Assembly (NCBI GenBank): GCA_942493325.1
Contig: OW818689.1
Location: 682,001 to 746,000 of the forward strand
From: JAAFHB01 sp942493325
GTDB lineage: Bacteria; Bacteroidota; Bacteroidia; Bacteroidales; Prolixibacteraceae
Direction of reading: 5' to 3'
DNA: 64,000 nucleotides
Shown in pieces: positions 16,601 to 27,200 of the stretch. The notes below the pieces were generated by a model. The model ran no database searches, had not been told where the DNA came from, and saw only the letters and a program-made list of their open reading frames with translations. Numbering within the stretch: position 1 is the first letter of the stretch; every line of letters begins with the position of its first letter. The position numbers and the translations under genes were made by a program.

Positions 16601-19128
16601 ACATATTTTGGAAATGGTGACACGGGTTTATTAAACTGAGAAATACTAAAATCACCTCCCGGTTCAAAAACACGCGTTGTAAAAACAGCCTCGAGTTTCC
16701 CCGGTGCATTGGCCAAAGAACCCAAATCGATGGGAATAACAGCGTCACCATTTTCATTCAGGGTACCCTCAAAAATTGTCTTTTCTGCTGATTCAAACTT
16801 GACCACCTGACTATCGAAGACATAATTCGAAAATTTGGGAAATACTGTTTTTCCTTTCTTCAGCAACATCTCAACTTTAGCTTTCATCGACGGTGCAGGT
16901 GCTCCATGCATCCATTTTGCATTTAGTGTTGCAATCTGTTTTGTCTGACCTGCCTGAAGCTGTTCGGGGGTTGTGTTAAACAGCAGTTTAAGCCGGTTTG
17001 GTTTCACTGTCTCAATCCTGATTCTTTTTGTAAACTCTGCGCCGCCAACTTTCGCAACTAAACGCCAGTTACCCGTTGGAGCATCGGCCTTTGTGACCGT
17101 TTTCAATGTAGTAATGTTTCCGTTGAGAGGCATTACAATTTTTTGATCGAGTTGTTCCGTGGGAGTATACAACTCAAAGATAACCGGGTGTTCCGGCGCC
17201 AGTTTCATGGTCTTCTCCTGAATAATCAACGATACAAACAACGAATCGCCGGGTCGCCACACACCACGTTCTCCGTACAAAAATCCCTTCAGTCCCTTTT
17301 GCACCTCACTGCCGCTAACGTCAAAACGGCTGAGTTGTAAAGATGCTTCATCGCTGATTTTCAGGTAACCGACATCCTGATCCTTCTTAGCGACAACCAG
17401 GAAAGGAGTCCTTTCGATGGCCAGGGTAATCATACCATCGGCACCGGTTTGCCCGGATGTGATCACCTGTGCCTGGTAGTCAAAAACAGAAATCTCAGTT
17501 CCGGGTTGTGGCTCCGCTGTTAAAAGATTTGTCGCGACTACCAGCATCTGATTATCCATTCCCCGTTTTGCGATAAGCCCGATATTCGAGGCGATCACAT
17601 TTTTGGTGGTATTCCGGTTCTGTATAAAATAGGAAAGGTAACAGGGATTGTTCCTGTTCTGCCAATCATACTGATTTCCCACATATTCCCCCCATGCTTC
17701 ACTTTCATCGATATATGAACCGGAAAGCCATTTTTTATCAGAATCGGTTTCAGCTTTTCGTTTAACGCTTTTAATCGGGGCATCGTCGCTGCAGGGATAA
17801 AGGGAAAATTCGGGCCGCATTGATAACTGAACCTGGTAGATAGCACCCGGCTCTACTTTTATCAGTTCACTGATATCCAGACTGTAAGCACTCCATTTAT
17901 TTAAAACAATAACATGGGCCCCGGACAGCGGTAGTACCCCGCGATAAACAGGACGTCCAACATTTTTAAGTGAATTGTCTCCATCCAGATCATTCGACTG
18001 GAAAAACTGGTGGTAGTTACCCGAAAATATCTTAACGATCCGTATTCCTACGGCATTGAGGTTAATTGCCTCAAAAGGAATAACCAACCCGTTGGAAGAC
18101 GGAACAATATTTCCTTTTCCAATAAACCGGATGGCTGGTTTGGTTGCCTCAAGTGATACTGTGACCAGCTCGTGTTTACCCAGTTTATAACCGGCATAAT
18201 TTTTTAAACCTTCAAATATTTCGAGTTTTCGTTCCCCAATAACATCCTGGCGCAAAATAAGCCGGACCCTGTTATCTTCAATTGACACCTCAAAATCAAC
18301 ACCTTCCATCACAAACAATCCTTCTGTTTCCTGGTCGGGATCCAACGGATCAGAGAAAATAAGTTCAACATAGGGATTTGATCCCGATACTGCTTTATTA
18401 CTCATCAGACTAAAATCGCCGATAGCGGGTATTACCAGTTCCTGATCTCCTTTGCGATCTGTTCCAATGGGTGTTCCGTCCCAGCGCATCCTGACTTTAC
18501 CCGGTTCATTGGTGCGTTTAACATCCGTAGAAAAAAACTGATGAATTGTCTGGTTTGTTGTGTGCTCCCAACGTACAGGGAGCGAAACCCCATCCTGCTC
18601 GGCATGAATCATCTGTTCCACCTTTTCGACAGGAAAATTATCGCTGGTTGTGACTGATCCCCCAATTTCCGTTTTTACTTCACCATTTATTCTGATGCTC
18701 CTTACCCCGCCAATTTCCACTGAAAAATCAGCTTCGATTGTTTTGACTTCAAAAGTAAAACGCTTGAGTTTTTCGGGAACAGCCCTTATTTTTCCCAGAT
18801 TAAAGGAAACCTTATAATCCTGGCCTGAACGAAGCGGTTTGTCAGGATGAAATACCACGGTATGTCCGTCAGCCAGGGATGTTTTACCCGAAACCTCAGG
18901 GTCTAACTGAATCAGATTATCCGGAAGTTCTTCCTGGATGGCCTGATCCGGAACGGAATTGAGGTTGATCCGGATATCATCCGTGATGCTGATCAAACCG
19001 GATGTATAAGCTGAGATGTACTCGGTGTAGGAAACAGCATCGGAGACATTTTTCTTACTTTCTGTACGACAAGTAATTAACACAAAACAGAATAAAACAA
19101 ACAGGCTGAAATAAATGGTGTGTTTCAT
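13621..19128 (-). CDS. Bacterial alpha-2-macroglobulin lipoprotein
   Basis: A very large (1835-residue) envelope protein that traps attacking proteases. The start at 19128 (MKHTIYFSLFVLFCFVLITC) gives a lipoprotein signal with the lipobox LITC; the longer frame to 19173 adds no signal. Macroglobulin-like beta domains fill the first 1100 residues, followed by the MG7/A2M domain and the thioester domain. The thioester motif is intact: PHGCIEQT, with the reactive Cys near residue 1391 and Gln three residues later. The alpha-helical TED with paired repeats follows (GSFTYWPG, WAGNFMLEA), and a receptor-binding-like beta domain ends the protein. It precedes pbpC on the same strand, the classic pairing. 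Intact CxEQ means it should covalently trap proteases rather than act as the thioester-free type. Confidence 0.94.
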   Translation of the reverse strand: MKHTIYFSLFVLFCFVLITCRTESKKNVSDAVSYTEYISAYTSGLISITDDIRINLNSVPDQAIQEELPDNLIQLDPEVSGKTSLADGHTVVFHPDKPLRSGQDYKVSFNLGKIRAVPEKLKRFTFEVKTIEADFSVEIGGVRSIRINGEVKTEIGGSVTTSDNFPVEKVEQMIHAEQDGVSLPVRWEHTTNQTIHQFFSTDVKRTNEPGKVRMRWDGTPIGTDRKGDQELVIPAIGDFSLMSNKAVSGSNPYVELIFSDPLDPDQETEGLFVMEGVDFEVSIEDNRVRLILRQDVIGERKLEIFEGLKNYAGYKLGKHELVTVSLEATKPAIRFIGKGNIVPSSNGLVIPFEAINLNAVGIRIVKIFSGNYHQFFQSNDLDGDNSLKNVGRPVYRGVLPLSGAHVIVLNKWSAYSLDISELIKVEPGAIYQVQLSMRPEFSLYPCSDDAPIKSVKRKAETDSDKKWLSGSYIDESEAWGEYVGNQYDWQNRNNPCYLSYFIQNRNTTKNVIASNIGLIAKRGMDNQMLVVATNLLTAEPQPGTEISVFDYQAQVITSGQTGADGMITLAIERTPFLVVAKKDQDVGYLKISDEASLQLSRFDVSGSEVQKGLKGFLYGERGVWRPGDSLFVSLIIQEKTMKLAPEHPVIFELYTPTEQLDQKIVMPLNGNITTLKTVTKADAPTGNWRLVAKVGGAEFTKRIRIETVKPNRLKLLFNTTPEQLQAGQTKQIATLNAKWMHGAPAPSMKAKVEMLLKKGKTVFPKFSNYVFDSQVVKFESAEKTIFEGTLNENGDAVIPIDLGSLANAPGKLEAVFTTRVFEPGGDFSISQFNKPVSPFPKYVGMRFPDEDPNRALLSSGKVNELELVVVDPAGIPAESPVEIKAYKVNWRWWWDASDDYLGNYVSQEHYKPFLTKKVNTSSGKVNLEFTVSNQEWGRYLFIATLPGGHSVSRTIYLDWPYGSAADLQSGGATMLSFSADKEKYNVGEEISVSFPGSKNGKALVSIENGSAILDKFWIDTKEGQTRVSFKAKPEMAPNIYLSITYLQPHGQTVNDRPIRLYGVISINIENAETHIVPVIKVPDELRSQQPFTVEVSEKNGLAMNYTLAVVDEGLLDITGFKTPDPWNIFFAREALGVKTWDLYDYVLGAYGGTLEKLFAVGGSDQLPDPSKQKAQRFKPVVRFLGPFKLERNAKHRQTITLPQYTGSIRFMVVAASDNAFGATEKAVPVRDPLMILATVPRVIGINETIELPVSVFVQNQGIKEVELSVVPNSLLSVSGTDKQIITFEAIGEKDGQFSLRSGTATGIGKITVTARSGNEKAVYSVEVDIRNPNPMMVTSQTDFVKSTQLKEFALLPFGAPGTGSTTVEVSATLPMNLGKRLDYLVNYPHGCIEQTVSSAFSQLFINQFVNLDLKKKQEVTSNIKAGIDQLRKFQLADGSFTYWPGHNYPSSWGTSWAGNFMLEAENLGFVIPGDLKKRWLNYQKNAANYWRRDFSDRGMVLDQAYRLYTLALAKSPAIGAMNRLRETPDLPLEARWKLASAYVMASRAEVAEKLVDMTKLEPSEYPAEGITFGSSLRDRAILLETLTLMNKKTEAFSVAKAISGALCTDQWMSTQTTANCLLAMSRFTGGNTSPDDRYKFRLSVNGKPEEIVIDKVAYSRTLPEFEGKLGLKVENLAGSDLYVTIIQKGIPLRVDVPARQSGLNLSVAYLGSNGKPVDITNLPKGTDFTAIVRVKNTGFTEVENLALTQVFPSGWEIINERLFGGEVGSAFSYRDIRDDRVFTYFNLKMNEQKEFKVKLTATYAGSYFLPPVLCEAMYNNAVSANNTGMKVVVGK

Positions 19129-19186
19129 AGGAAAGGGTTGGATAAGGGAATAATGCAAATTGTAAAAAAACAAAAATTGCTCTAGT

Positions 19187-19194
19187 CAAATATA
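19187..19194 (-). promoter_or_regulatory. Candidate -7 box for the alpha-2-macroglobulin gene
   Basis: On the minus strand this reads TATATTTG, a full TAnnTTTG match, 59 bp before the preferred start at 19128. It lies upstream of the longer frame's start too, so it does not decide the start. Confidence 0.5.
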
Positions 19195-19495
19195 CCCAAT
19201 TCCATCATAATAATTGAATTTTCACCCAATTAAAAAGTATTTAATTATTTATTGATTTTGCCCCGGATATCATGTCCGGAAAATTTCGAAGCTGGTAAAT
19301 TGCACTTGAAATTTAGTCGTAACATAATCGCCGGGTTAAGGTTGTAGTATTGTAATAATTTGATTAAAATTCTTTGATTAGTAACAGTTTAACCGCTCCG
19401 CGGTAAAGGTTCAGAGGTATACTATAATTCTACAATACTTAAATCGCTACGCGATAGAGGATGAAAGAGTGTGAAATAAACTATAGACTGATATG
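19195..19495. other. Spacer with two small related palindromes
   Basis: About 300 bp without a gene. Two related motifs, TTAACCGCTCCGCGGTAAAG (near 19388-19407) and TTAAATCGCTACGCGATAGA (near 19439-19458), each contain a small palindrome (ACCGC-TC-CGCGGT-like and ATCGC-TA-GCGAT-like). They look like degraded copies of a dispersed repeat. Nothing else was recognised. Confidence 0.45.
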
Positions 19496-20086
19496 TCAGA
19501 ATCTTGAAGGACCGGGCACGTCGAACCATTTTGTGGCAAGTTCAACAGGCTGATAATTATGGATGTAATTGAGTGCCTCTTCAGCGTCAGCAGCAATAAA
19601 ATAGGTTGATTTATAATCTTCTTTTGAAAAGGAATCACGATAAGCTCTTTCAAACTGTGCAAAAAGGGAATCATAAAAACCGTCTGTATTGATAAAAACG
19701 ATTGGTTTGTTATGATATTGCAACTGTTTGAGCGTGATCACCTCAAGGATTTCTTCAAGAGTTCCGAAACCACCCGGGAGGGCGATAAATGCGTCGGAGC
19801 GTTTGCGCATCAGGTATTTCCGTTCGCGCATATTGGGGGTGATAATCTGTTCATGATCCAGAGGCGATGAAAGGCGTCTGTTGTGTATCGATTCCGGGAT
19901 AATTCCAACAGAGTTTGCTCCTGCCTGACGTGCGGCCTCAGCCACGGTATGCATTAGTCCAACCGTCGCGCCGCCATACACGATTGCATGATGGTTCTCG
20001 CCGATAAGTTTGCCAAGTTTAATGGCTTCCGTGAAAAATAGTTCCGGGATGGCATTACTGGAGGAGCAAAAAACACAGATGTTCAT
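19496..20086 (-). CDS. LOG-family nucleotide 5'-monophosphate phosphoribohydrolase
   Basis: A 196-residue member of the TIGR00730/LOG family, long mislabelled lysine decarboxylase. The defining PGGFGTLEE motif is present, with the nucleotide-binding GGATVGLM near the N-terminus and the conserved Arg in MRERK. These enzymes split nucleoside monophosphates (including cytokinin ribosides in plants and some bacteria) into base and ribose 5-phosphate, in the cytoplasm. Full length for the short type. It follows gyrB on the same strand, with 156 bp between, so it may be read from the gyrB transcript or its own promoter. The physiological substrate cannot be told. Confidence 0.9.
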   Translation of the reverse strand: MNICVFCSSSNAIPELFFTEAIKLGKLIGENHHAIVYGGATVGLMHTVAEAARQAGANSVGIIPESIHNRRLSSPLDHEQIITPNMRERKYLMRKRSDAFIALPGGFGTLEEILEVITLKQLQYHNKPIVFINTDGFYDSLFAQFERAYRDSFSKEDYKSTYFIAADAEEALNYIHNYQPVELATKWFDVPGPSRF

Positions 20087-20242
20087 ATTTTCAGAATTTA
20101 GCCCATCATTCGACAGATAGCATATCAGATCATCACAGCCGGGAAAGATTAATTCCTGGATGGAAAACTCTCTATTTTGAATTTTTTAAGAAAAAACAGC
20201 CACCGGCCGGAGGTTAATCCTGCCGACAGCTGAAAAAAAAAA

Positions 20243-22207
20243 CTAAATATCTATGTTCGCGTAAGTCGCGTTATCTTCAATAAACTTGCGGCGTGGTGGA
20301 ACATCATCACCCATCAGCATCGAAAATACGTGATCGGTTTCAGCAGGGTTTTCGATGGTTACCTGACGTAACGTACGCGTCTCAGGATTCATGGTTGTAT
20401 CCCACAATTGTTCAGCGTTCATTTCTCCAAGACCTTTATAACGCTGTACATGGATTGCCTTTTCGTTACCACCAGCCCATTCTTCGATTAATTTAAGCCG
20501 TTGTGCTTCCGTCCAGCAATACTGTTCCTGTTTTCCCTTTTTAACAAGGTAAAGCGGAGGTGTTGCGATATACAGGTAACCATTCAGAATAAGATCGTAC
20601 ATGTACCTGAAAAAGAAGGTCATAATCAATGTTGCAATATGTGAACCATCGACGTCCGCATCGGTCATGATCACAATCTTATGGTAACGAAGCTTTGAAA
20701 AATTCAATGCTTTCTGGTCCTCATCAGTTCCTATCGAAACCCCAAGGGCCGTATAAATATTGCGGATTTCCTCGCTGTCAAATACCCTGTGTGACATTGC
20801 CTTCTCAACATTAAGGATCTTACCCCTTAGCGGCAGAATTGCCTGAAATTTGCGGTCGCGTCCCTGTTTAGCAGTACCACCGGCCGAATCACCCTCGACA
20901 AAGAACACCTCACACATAGCAGGATCTTTTTCGGAACAGTCGGCCAGTTTACCTGGCAAACCACCACCGGAAAGTACACTTTTACGCTGAACAAGTTCAC
21001 GTGCCTTACGTGCGGCATGCCGCGCGGTGGCTGCAAGAATCACCTTGTTCACAATTATTTTTGCCTCTCTTGGATGCTCTTCGAGATAATTTGACAACAT
21101 TTCGCTCACGGCCTGATCAACCGACGCGCTGATTTCGGAATTACCAAGTTTCGTTTTCGTCTGACCTTCAAACTGTGGTTCCTGAACCTTCACCGACAAA
21201 ACAGCAGTCAACCCTTCACGGAAGTCATCACCGCTAATTTCAAATTTCAGCTTCGAAAGCATTCCGCTCGCATCGGCATAATTTTTAAGTGTCCGGGTTA
21301 ATCCCCTTCTGAACCCGGTCATGTGTGTTCCACCCTCAATGGTGTTAATATTATTCACATAAGAGTGGATATTTTCAGTAAACGAATTATTGTAACACAT
21401 GGCAATCTCTACGGGTACGTCATTCTTCTCTGTAGCAATGTGAATCGTCTCCTCGATTAACCGCTCACGCGTACCATCAAGGTAATCGACAAATTCGGCC
21501 AAACCTCTTTCGGAACAAAACACTTCACTTTTGAAAACGCCATTCTCTTCAACGATGCGTTTGTCAGTTATCGACAGGTTAATGCCCCGGTTCAAAAAGG
21601 CAAGTTCGCGAAGCCGGGCTGAAAGTATATCGTATTTAAAATCAGTTGTTGTGAAAATTGAACTGTCAGGGATAAAGGTGATAATCGTCCCTGTCTTGTC
21701 CGATTCTCCGATAATTCTTACATCTCCCTGCGGAAATCCTTTTTCATATTCCTGCTCCCAGATTTTACCATCGCGGTGGATCTCAGCCCGGAGGTAAGAT
21801 GACAATGCATTTACACACGAGACTCCTACTCCATGTAATCCACCGGAAACTTTATAACTGTCTTTATTGAACTTACCACCGGCATGTAAAACAGTCAAAA
21901 CTACTTCCAGTGCCGATTTATTTTCTCCCGTATGCAATTCTGTTGGAATTCCACGACCATCATCCAGGGTTGTTACGGATCCGTCAGGATTAATAATTAC
22001 ATCAATGTTTTGGCAATAACCTGCCAGCGCCTCATCTATCGAATTATCGATCACCTCATAAACAAGATGATGCAAACCTTTAATGTTAATATCACCAATG
22101 TACATTGCAGGACGTTTACGTACTGCCTCAAGTCCTTCCAATACCTGAATACTGTCAGCACCATAACTTGAATTTCCATTGGATGATGTATTCTCTAAAT
22201 CGCTCAT
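20243..22207 (-). CDS. gyrB: DNA gyrase subunit B
   Basis: ATPase subunit of gyrase, which introduces negative supercoils. The GHKL ATP-binding motifs (EVIDNSIDEALAG, DDGRGIP, GLHGVGVSCVNALS), the Toprim acidic residues (EGDSAGG, MTDADVDGSHI) and the tail signature RYKGLGEMNAEQLW are all in place. The 654-residue length and the TMNPETRTLRQV ending fit GyrB better than ParE. A good promoter lies upstream: on the minus strand TTTG, 16 bp, then TATATTTG (22353-22360). Confidence 0.95.
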   Translation of the reverse strand: MSDLENTSSNGNSSYGADSIQVLEGLEAVRKRPAMYIGDINIKGLHHLVYEVIDNSIDEALAGYCQNIDVIINPDGSVTTLDDGRGIPTELHTGENKSALEVVLTVLHAGGKFNKDSYKVSGGLHGVGVSCVNALSSYLRAEIHRDGKIWEQEYEKGFPQGDVRIIGESDKTGTIITFIPDSSIFTTTDFKYDILSARLRELAFLNRGINLSITDKRIVEENGVFKSEVFCSERGLAEFVDYLDGTRERLIEETIHIATEKNDVPVEIAMCYNNSFTENIHSYVNNINTIEGGTHMTGFRRGLTRTLKNYADASGMLSKLKFEISGDDFREGLTAVLSVKVQEPQFEGQTKTKLGNSEISASVDQAVSEMLSNYLEEHPREAKIIVNKVILAATARHAARKARELVQRKSVLSGGGLPGKLADCSEKDPAMCEVFFVEGDSAGGTAKQGRDRKFQAILPLRGKILNVEKAMSHRVFDSEEIRNIYTALGVSIGTDEDQKALNFSKLRYHKIVIMTDADVDGSHIATLIMTFFFRYMYDLILNGYLYIATPPLYLVKKGKQEQYCWTEAQRLKLIEEWAGGNEKAIHVQRYKGLGEMNAEQLWDTTMNPETRTLRQVTIENPAETDHVFSMLMGDDVPPRRKFIEDNATYANIDI

Positions 22208-22352
22208 TCTTAATAATAATTTATTTAAAAATATAATAACAACCCTTCTGATTTCTGAAAAAACATCAAATTAATCATGCCGTTAGAAATCTGGATTTAC
22301 CTGTTGCAGCTTACTCTTTTTCAGAACTTTCTGCTCCATTTTCAGAGGTCTG

Positions 22353-22380
22353 CAAATATAACAAATAATCGCTTACCAAA
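22353..22380 (-). promoter_or_regulatory. Candidate gyrB promoter
   Basis: On the minus strand TTTG (22377-22380) is followed after 16 bp by TATATTTG (22353-22360), matching the Bacteroidota -33/-7 pattern (TTTG and TAnnTTTG). The distance from the -7 box to the gyrB ATG is about 145 bp. Confidence 0.6.
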
Positions 22381-22450
22381 GAAATAAATTGGGCACTAAA
22401 ATCGGGATTTCAGAAAAAATTTAGTCTTTATATCCTATTGATTTTCAACA

Positions 22451-22482
22451 AAAAAGCCTTTCAAATTAAGGAAAGGCTTTTA
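22451..22482 (-). terminator. Terminator after the outer-membrane barrel gene
   Basis: The arms AAAAGCCTTTC and GAAAGGCTTTT form an 11-bp stem followed, on the minus strand, by a T-run. It lies 20 bp beyond the stop of the gene at 22503 and closes the TPR/barrel operon before gyrB. Confidence 0.85.
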
Positions 22483-22502
22483 AAATTATCCTGTGTGATT
22501 TA

Positions 22503-24245
22503 TCAGAACGACCAGGTCACTCCGGCAAGCAATCTTAAACCCTGAGAGGCATAACCCAGCCACTGTTCATTTTTCCGATTCAGCAGGTTATCCACACGAC
22601 CGAACAGTTTAAATTTACCGGTCATTTCAAATGTTGCTCCCAGGTTTAACCGGATTGAAGGATCAATTGAGAATTCTTCCGCCTGTGGACCTGCTGATGA
22701 TAACAGTTCCGTATTATAGACCAATGCTTTGCGCTTGCCTGTGACCTCCAGATCAGCAAAGCCGGTCAGCCGTTCGATGATGCTGAAACCGGCAGTAGCT
22801 GTAAGGTCAAAATTGGGTTTATGAGGAGCAAACTGAAGTGATTCAAGATTATAATTGTAGTAATTCCCTTTCAATACCACAGATAGATCCTTGCCTGAAA
22901 TGTATGAAAACTCGGCAGAGAAATTGGTAATCCCGGCATTGTCATAAGCCAGGTCAAAAGCATTATTGTAAATTACCGGAGTTGGACCTGAGGAATAGCC
23001 ATTGAGGACATAAAAATAAAGATCCTTGACCTTACTGTACTTCAATCCAAGATTGTAAGAGATTTCGCGGGTAATTTTTCCGTTAACACCTCCTGAAACA
23101 ATGTAAGTATAATTTGTATTCCGCACATTATGACGCGGATCAGCCCAATAATTTTCGCGAGCGATATCGCCATACCGGTTATTTTTGAGATCGCCTTTAA
23201 AACCTGCATAGAGTGACAGAATATCGATGGGTTTAAAATTGAATTCAAAGTCAGGATACAATTTGGCCGAATTACCATCACCCTTATTTGAAACAGCCAC
23301 AAAATTAATTCCACCCCGGGCAGACCAGGTGTCTCCACCAACCATCACAGACGGAGCCACGCGGAGCCACTCCTCTTGTTTCGTCCCTGTTAATGAGGAA
23401 GATTCCAGGTAAACACTGTCAGTGGAAAAATGATCAAACGAGAGATTCAGCAGCCCGTTAAACGCTCCGAAATTGTGATCGAATTTCCCAAAAATGCCAC
23501 CGCTGCCTTCTTTCTGCCCTGTTTTTGCATCAAAAAATCCAAGACGAAAACCAGTGTAAAATTTCAGATCACCCTGGTTCTTTTCGTTATTTTTCAACAC
23601 CACATTGACATCGCCATTCTGATAAACCTGCTTCAGACCATAATCATTTGGGAATAAAAAACTTTCCGGGATAGAAACCGGGTAACCATAATACCTTACT
23701 GCATCACGATTGTAGGAAAGATCAGCAGAAATTATTGTGTTTCCCAAACCAACCGAACCAAATACTTCGCCGTTGTTCTGACTGTAGGGAGCATCAACCA
23801 GATCGTCTTCCCTGAGTTTTGTCTTACCATCACTGGAAAGGTGACGCAGGTGCATTCCGAATGTCGCAAAATTAGATTTTGGAAGATTGAAGAAAAATTC
23901 TCCATAGAGAGTGCCCAAGGTTCCGGCTCCCAATTTCAGATGCCCCAGGCCCAAATCTTTTGACTGCGATCCGTTGACATCAGCTGCACCAATTGGTGAG
24001 GCTGTAAATCCCTTTTTAACAGGCTGACTATCGATTGTATAATTGAATTCAGGAGTAAACCGGGTGGTATCGTCGACAACCGGCATCAGGTTCACCTTAT
24101 TTGCATTGGTTATATTCGGGTGATACGCTTTTACCACTTCAACCGACTGGTTGAGCTTCGTGGTGTCTCTTTGTGCAATTGCCGGCAGTGCAGAAATTGC
24201 AACAGTTAAAAGTGAAACTGACAATAAAGGATATATTTGTCTCAT
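22503..24245 (-). CDS. Outer-membrane beta-barrel protein (TonB-receptor-like, no plug)
   Basis: A 580-residue exported protein with a signal peptide cut near AIAQ. The rest is a run of alternating amphipathic strands (for example FFNLPKSNFATFGMHLRHL, and LTGFADLEVTGKR) ending in an aromatic residue (VTWSF), the outer-membrane insertion signal. The final 60 residues resemble the end of TonB-dependent receptors (GKFKLFGRVDNLLNRKNEQW). The family's N-terminal plug and TonB box are missing, so it is a barrel without a gate. It follows the TPR gene by 13 bp and must be co-transcribed with it. The role may be porin-like transport or a partner for the TPR protein; neither is shown. Confidence 0.7.
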   Translation of the reverse strand: MRQIYPLLSVSLLTVAISALPAIAQRDTTKLNQSVEVVKAYHPNITNANKVNLMPVVDDTTRFTPEFNYTIDSQPVKKGFTASPIGAADVNGSQSKDLGLGHLKLGAGTLGTLYGEFFFNLPKSNFATFGMHLRHLSSDGKTKLREDDLVDAPYSQNNGEVFGSVGLGNTIISADLSYNRDAVRYYGYPVSIPESFLFPNDYGLKQVYQNGDVNVVLKNNEKNQGDLKFYTGFRLGFFDAKTGQKEGSGGIFGKFDHNFGAFNGLLNLSFDHFSTDSVYLESSSLTGTKQEEWLRVAPSVMVGGDTWSARGGINFVAVSNKGDGNSAKLYPDFEFNFKPIDILSLYAGFKGDLKNNRYGDIARENYWADPRHNVRNTNYTYIVSGGVNGKITREISYNLGLKYSKVKDLYFYVLNGYSSGPTPVIYNNAFDLAYDNAGITNFSAEFSYISGKDLSVVLKGNYYNYNLESLQFAPHKPNFDLTATAGFSIIERLTGFADLEVTGKRKALVYNTELLSSAGPQAEEFSIDPSIRLNLGATFEMTGKFKLFGRVDNLLNRKNEQWLGYASQGLRLLAGVTWSF

Positions 24246-24258
24246 AACGCTGTTTGAT

Positions 24259-27200
24259 TTAATTATTTTTCGATCCTGCTGCCGATGATTGGGTTTTTAC
24301 TCCTGAAGTTCCCGGTGCCTGACTTTCCTTTGCTTCCAGCATCTTAAGATACTGATTGGCTTCATCCAAGATACCATCACCCTTTATTTCGTAATTTTCG
24401 ATGATGCTTTTTAATGTATTTGTAGCCTGGAATAGATCATTTTGATTTTCGTAGACATGAGCAAGCAGAATGAAACTTTTTGCAAGCCAATACTGATGCG
24501 CGGTATTCTTTTCGATGAAATCCATTACCTCACTTTCAGCTTCCTTTAATTTATTATTCGCATAATAGTATTCGCAGAGTCTGTATTTTGCCTCGGCTCC
24601 TTCGAGCGATTTTGAATCAGCAGCAAGTTTCCTCCAGAGAGGAAGAGCCTTGGCCTGATCATTCAACTCAACATAAGCCTTTGCTGATTTATACGAGGCT
24701 TCACGATCCAGTTCGGGAGGTATCTTCTCCATACTCCTGATCTTCCATCCAATTTTTGAAACGGCATCAAACTCCTTAAGTTCATAATGGCAGCGTAAAC
24801 GGCCGGCAAGTGAAAGCAATTTGTTGTTATTGTTATTCGAAACCGTTTCAAGACGTTCGTAATAGCCCAGCGATTTTCTGAAATCCCCCGCATGATAAGC
24901 AATTTCAGATGCCCTTACCAGCGAATTTTCAGTGAATATATTATCGGGTTGTGCCAGGATGTAATCGTAACTCACAATTGCAGCCTCAGGCTCATTATCG
25001 CGAAACTCAGATTCTGCTTTATAAAAGTGTACATTCAGTGTGAAATTGCCCGATGGAAAATTATCAAGGTATTTCCTGAGTTCATCTTTTGCTTTTGGAT
25101 CCTTCGCCATATATAGTTTCTCAGCCGCAAAATAGGTCAGCGAATCCTGATCATTCTCAGAAGGAGTAGCCGAGTTACCCAGTTTTTTGGTATAATCAAT
25201 ATACTCACTTACCTTATTGGTTTCGACGGCGTTATTACGTATACCTGCCAATGCTCCTTTGGCCTCCGGACTATTGGGATATTTTTCGACAACCTGTTTG
25301 TAATAGGCAACAGAGGCATCATATTCACTTCTGTTATAGGATATAAGGCCAAGCTGCACCAACGCTTTGGGAAGATAAGGACTTGCCGGATACTTTGAGA
25401 TTAATGACTTATAACTTGCGACCGCGTTATTGTCGTCCTGAAGTCGTTCGTATGATTTACCTGTTTCAAACAATGCATCATCAATATAATTGGATTCAGG
25501 AAATTGCGATTGCAAACTAAGTAACTCGCTTACTTTTAAATTATTATCATTCATCAACCCATGACAGAAAGCTTTCTGAAACAAGGCATAATCGGCATCT
25601 GACGAACCCGATACGTAAGCTTTTTCATAATTGCTAATTGCCTCACTGTACCTGCTTTCCGAAAAATAACAATCGCCTAAACGGTTGTAAGCATCGGTCA
25701 AAAGTTGTGAACTCCTGTCAATTTTTCCCCCGGTGTATTTGTTAAACCAGGGAATGGCAGACTGGTATTCCTCCTTATTGAACATAGTGTAGCCGATATT
25801 GTAGTTCGAAACCGGGTATTCCTTTAAATTTGCTGCTCCCGGAACGGTTTGAAATTTCCGGTAATCGGCCAATGCCTCATCACCATTTCCAAGCCGGAAA
25901 TTGGCATCACCGCGCCAGTAATAAGCCAACGCGCGCAATTCATTGCTTTGCTCTCCATACTCCAGCGATTTATTGAAAAGCTGGATGGCATTCTCAAAAT
26001 TTAAATCCCTGAAGAATTCAATCCCGCGGTTCAACGCAACGCGTTGGTACGCTTTTTTGATCGAAGGACTTTTTACTTTAATCTTATCCAAAGAAATGAG
26101 GGCATCCTTATAGTTACGGGTTGTCATAAATACCTTTACCAGGTAATCGTAAGCTACATCATTTTTCTCTGAATTGGGGTATTCCGAAATATACCGGTCA
26201 AAAGCTTTAATTGCCTCATTGAACGGGGAATAATCGAGCTCATAGGTAATTTTTGCATACTGGAACAGGGCGTCTTCCCTGATTTTAGGATCAAAATTCA
26301 GATTGGAGGCATTCTGAAATGCCATCATCGCCCGTTGTTTATCTCCCTTTTTAATATACAGGCCGGCCAGTTCATAATACGCGTTCTGACCCAGTGCATC
26401 TTTCCCTTTGGTTGCTTTTTCCATATTCTGGATGGCTTTGTCAGTCTGACCCTGTTTATTAAAGCAATAGCCAGCCACATAGTACTGTTCAGGGGTGATT
26501 TCCTTACTTTTCAGATAGTTTTCGATATAGGGAATAGCTTCATTGTATCGTTTTAACTGATAATAAGATACCCCCAGTACTTTTGACAATTCAATTTTTC
26601 TTTCCTCTGAGGCATTGCTCATTAATGGTGGTGCAATCTCAATTACCTGCTGATATTTTTCCTGGGCAAAATATATCTGTGCTTTATAGAATGGAATGAT
26701 CGCCGCATATTGTGGAGTATTCTCAATTTTCTCAAATTCGGTGAGAGCCAGGTCATATTTACCTTCGAGGTAGTTGATATGAGCCCAGTAGTATTTTGAA
26801 GCATCCGAAAAGGTGCCGGGTTTATCTTTTAATTCAGCAAAGAAAACCTTTGCGATATCATTGTTTCCCTCTTCCAGATTTGCAAAACCTGATTTAAAGC
26901 CATATTCCTCCAATTCTCTTCCCGAAAGCTTGTACCTGTCGATCTTTTTGAACGAGACAAGTGCCTGTTTGTACCTTTTCTGATCGAAATCTGCCTTTCC
27001 AAGCCTGAAATAACCATTGTTAATTCGTGGCGACTCAGGTGAATCCTCAATAAACTTCTCGAGCATACTCCGCCCGTTTTTATTACCCATTTCGAGATAC
27101 GCTGCAGGAATATGATAATCAGCTTCATCGGTAAAAACTGAACCAGGCTCTGCAATAGTGTAGAGTTTCTGAAATTCATGAATAGCCGATCCGTATTTTT